Shown here: positions 62,104-64,000 of the stretch, in pieces
Layout: every line of letters begins with the position of its first letter
Position numbering within the stretch: position 1 is the stretch's first letter
Assembly (NCBI RefSeq): GCF_900176565.1
Contig: NZ_FXEH01000004.1
Coordinates: 496,001 to 560,000 of the forward strand
Direction of reading: 5' to 3'
Length of the DNA: 64,000 nucleotides
From: Thalassobacillus devorans
GTDB lineage: Bacteria; Bacillota; Bacilli; Bacillales; Halobacillaceae
Notes under the pieces: model-generated
Databases searched by the model: none
The model's input: only the letters and a program-made list of their open reading frames with translations
Told to the model about the DNA's origin: nothing
Position numbers and translations under genes: made by a program

Positions 62104-62133
62104 GGATAATGACATTTCAATTTGGGCATTCTA
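62104..62133 (+). promoter_or_regulatory. sigma-G-like promoter of sspE
   Basis: GGATA (62104) and CATTCTA (62127) are separated by 18 bases; CATTCTA fits the sigma-G -10 CATNHTA exactly. The -35 deviates at one base from gHATR. It lies about 20 bases before the start codon. Confidence 0.55.
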
Positions 62134-62154
62134 ATTCTTGCGGAGGTGATAAAG

Positions 62155-62340
62155 ATGGCTAAAAAACAACAAAACCAACAAAACCCAAGCAAAACTAATG
62201 CTGCAGAAGTAAGACAGCAAAACCAGCAAGCTGCTCAAAAAGGTCAGCAGCAACAACAATATGGTGCTGAATTTGCTGCAGAGACTGACGCACAAGAAGT
62301 TCGTCAACAAAACCAAAAGTCTCAAGCTAAAAAGAAATAA
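62155..62340 (+). CDS. sspE: gamma-type small acid-soluble spore protein
   Basis: 61 residues, very rich in Gln and Asn: KTNAAEVRQQNQQAAQKGQQ then a GPR-type site YGAEFAAETDAQEVRQQNQK. The two repeats NAAEVRQQN and DAQEVRQQN are typical of gamma-SASP. It is an amino-acid store degraded at germination and does not bind DNA. Behind GCGGAGGTGATAAAG and a sigma-G-like promoter. Confidence 0.95.
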   Translation: MAKKQQNQQNPSKTNAAEVRQQNQQAAQKGQQQQQYGAEFAAETDAQEVRQQNQKSQAKKK

Positions 62341-62396
62341 CGAAGATCCCCCGAATCTTCTAAACGAATAGCAGACAAAAGCAGCTGCTGAAAAAG

Positions 62397-62446
62397 ACAG
62401 ACCGTGCTTCTTTTCCAATTGGAAGAAGCAACGGTCTGTTTTATTT
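62397..62446 (+). terminator. terminator of sspE
   Basis: ACAGACCGT-GCTTCTT and AAGAAGC-A-ACGGTCTGT form a 16-bp stem, followed by TTTATTTAT. Confidence 0.85.
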
Positions 62447-62558
62447 ATGCTGACTCCGAGGCTAAGACTGTAATATTTTCAATTACTGACAGTTATCGTT
62501 ATAATGGTTAGAGTAGATAAAATCGGTGGTTATTATGACGTTAGGGAAGGGAGATCTT

Positions 62559-63086
62559 ATGCCTGCACCAGAACCAGGACAATCGGTCCAAATACAGAGC
62601 TATAAACATAACGGTAAGCTGCACAGGATATGGGACAGCACGACGATATTAAAAGGAACAAGAAATGTTGTCATTGGAGCGAATGATCGGACGATCGTAA
62701 CAGAAAGTGATGGGCGGACGTGGATGACAAGGGAGCCGGCAATCTGTTATTTCCATTCCAAACATTGGTTTAACATCATCGGTATGCTTCGCAATGATGG
62801 CGTATACTATTACTGTAATATCAGTTCTCCTTTTGTATATGATGAAGAAGGGTTGAAATACATTGACTATGATTTAGATGTCAAAGTATATCCGGATATG
62901 ACGTTTACGCTGCTGGATGAAGACGAGTATGAGCAGCATAAACGGGAAATGAATTACCCGAAGGTACTTGATCGTATTTTGCATAACAACGTAGACACAC
63001 TCATACGCTGGGTCAGACAGCGCAAGGGCCCGTTTTCCCCAGAATTCATTGATCAATGGTACGAACGCTATTTGACATATCGCTAA
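62559..63086 (+). CDS. ygaC: DUF402 nucleoside di-/triphosphatase-type protein, YgaC
   Basis: 175 residues. [39 protein letters not shown] and [20 protein letters not shown] contain the Asp/Tyr/Lys motifs of the DUF402 family, whose S. aureus member (Ntdp) hydrolyses nucleoside di- and triphosphates. ATG at 62559 follows AAGGGAG. Followed by ygaD, same order as in B. subtilis. Confidence 0.88.
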   Translation: MPAPEPGQSVQIQSYKHNGKLHRIWDSTTILKGTRNVVIGANDRTIVTESDGRTWMTREPAICYFHSKHWFNIIGMLRNDGVYYYCNISSPFVYDEEGLKYIDYDLDVKVYPDMTFTLLDEDEYEQHKREMNYPKVLDRILHNNVDTLIRWVRQRKGPFSPEFIDQWYERYLTYR

Positions 63087-63100
63087 GTAAAATGAAACTG

Positions 63101-63136
63101 CCGCGCCGCTGCATGTGTGCGCGGCCTTCCTTTTTA
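63101..63136 (+). terminator. possible terminator or attenuating hairpin between ygaC and ygaD
   Basis: CCGCGC (63101) and GCGCGG (63119) stem, then CCTTCCTTTTT. Moderate stem; read-through to ygaD is possible. Confidence 0.4.
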
Positions 63137-63176
63137 CCCAGGCAGGTGCTTTTGCATAAAGAAAGAGGTGACAGCT

Positions 63177-64000
63177 GTGGACAGCATCAAACGATATTTA
63201 TCCTTTGTGAAACCTTATAAAGGCAAAATTATTTTAACTATATTAATTGGTATCATTAAATTTTCTATTCCTCTTTTAATGCCGTTGATTATTAAATATG
63301 TCATCGATGATATTATCGGAGGAGATATGACGCAGAGCGAACAGTTCAATCAGTTATTCTGGCTGATGGGCGGTGCCTTTTTAGTGTTTTTTGTGTTGCG
63401 GCCGCCGGTTGAGTATATCCGGCAGTATCTTGCCCAGTGGATTGGCAGCAAAATCCTCTATGATGTACGTGATAAGCTTTTTGATCATATTCAAAAGCTG
63501 AGCCTGCGGTTTTATTCCCGTACGAAAACAGGGGAGATTATTTCCCGTGTCATTCATGACGTCGAACAGACGAAAACCTTCGTCATTACCGGCCTTATGA
63601 ATATCTGGCTGGATATGTTCACGATTGTGATCGCAATTATCATCATGCTGAACATGGACATTTGGCTGACACTCGTAGCTATATCGTTATTCCCACTATA
63701 TGGACTTGCGGTGAAGTTCTTTTATGTTAAATTACGCCGCCTGACAAGAGAACGATCCCAGGCGCTGGCAGAAGTACAAGGCCACCTTCACGAGCGGGTG
63801 CAGGGCATGCCGGTGATCCGCAGTTTTGCGCTTGAAGATCATGAGCAGCAGCAATTCGATGTTCAGAACTCAAACTTTCTTGATAAAGCTCTTAAGCATA
63901 CGAACTGGAATGCTTACACCTATTCGGTCACTAATACCATTACTGACCTGGCTCCATTGCTTGTCATTACGTTTGCCGGTTATCAGGTAATAACGGGTAA
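63177..64000 (+). CDS. ygaD: ABC transporter permease/ATP-binding protein, YgaD-like, N-terminal fragment (runs off the right edge)
   Basis: 274 codons visible from GTG 63177 behind GAAAGAGGTGACAGCT, no stop before the window end. MDSIKRYLSFVKPYKGKIIL, SIPLLMPLIIKYVIDDIIGG, KTGEIISRVIHDVEQTK and ERVQGMPVIRSFALE are typical of the membrane half of an ABC exporter; the ATPase domain lies beyond the edge. Putative lipid/multidrug exporter, substrate unknown. Confidence 0.9.
   Translation, partial: MDSIKRYLSFVKPYKGKIILTILIGIIKFSIPLLMPLIIKYVIDDIIGGDMTQSEQFNQLFWLMGGAFLVFFVLRPPVEYIRQYLAQWIGSKILYDVRDKLFDHIQKLSLRFYSRTKTGEIISRVIHDVEQTKTFVITGLMNIWLDMFTIVIAIIIMLNMDIWLTLVAISLFPLYGLAVKFFYVKLRRLTRERSQALAEVQGHLHERVQGMPVIRSFALEDHEQQQFDVQNSNFLDKALKHTNWNAYTYSVTNTITDLAPLLVITFAGYQVITG

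Overview
The window looks like chromosome of a moderately halophilic, endospore-forming Bacillaceae member, most likely Halobacillus or a close relative. Grounds: a proline biosynthesis operon in the proH-proJ-proA order described for Halobacillus halophilus, an ectoine hydroxylase (EctD), acidic proteins, four SASP-type or SASP-linked genes, a spore-coat-like Gly/Tyr protein, Bacillus-type SD sequences, and strong synteny with the B. subtilis yfhE-ygaD region at the right end. No prophage, IS element, CRISPR array or rRNA operon is seen. The genus is inference; no search could be run.

Left end (1-10 kb): a glycolate/glyoxylate module. A divergent LysR regulator faces malate synthase G (glcB), followed by a full glycolate oxidase (glcE-glcF-glcD), a fumarylacetoacetate-hydrolase-fold enzyme and an LctP-type permease. 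10-24 kb is mostly transport and small-molecule metabolism: a Na+/H+ antiporter with a nucleotide-binding-like tail, an AdhB-type dehydrogenase behind a sigma-B-like promoter, an MBL-fold hydrolase, a PBP4-type D,D-carboxypeptidase, a DAACS symporter, an SSS symporter behind a SAM (S-box) riboswitch, and a convergent cassette of FAD amine oxidase, ornithine-cyclodeaminase-fold enzyme and PutP-like symporter.

24-31 kb: a coat-like protein with a sigma-K-like promoter, proHJA, the BirA-controlled bioY-bioB pair, a conserved Bacillaceae repeat and glutaminase. 31.4-38.2 kb is a seven-gene, mostly overlapping operon. It encodes apparently complete dTDP-Fuc4NAc synthesis (RmlA, RmlB, WecE-like, WecD-like) plus a polyprenyl-phosphate GT2, a small DMT-type membrane protein and a YkoS-like large membrane protein. 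I read it as a self-contained three-component glycosylation system.

38-48 kb holds a stand-alone degenerate receiver, a frameshifted FAD oxidoreductase, a SASP pair, an intracellular subtilisin, small proteins, ectD behind a good sigma-B-like promoter, and an Ssu-type ABC transporter behind a CymR-like operator.

48-64 kb has a cluster of DnaA boxes bracketed by a 12-bp inverted repeat, then yfhE, a GNAT gene preceded by a structured tRNA-like leader with a terminator, an amidohydrolase, yfhF, recX, a Cof-type phosphatase, glcT-RAT-ptsG-ptsH (without ptsI), an SDR, yfhH, ypzG-like and sspK, yfhJ, yfhP, mutY, a yfhS-position gene, sspE, ygaC and the start of ygaD.

The observations most worth following are the 31-38 kb glycosylation operon, the tRNA-like leader RNA (49.54-49.76 kb), the DnaA-box cluster (48.56-48.74 kb), the 21-bp-phased TGTCTA array (16.29-16.42 kb) and the S-box in front of an SSS symporter.
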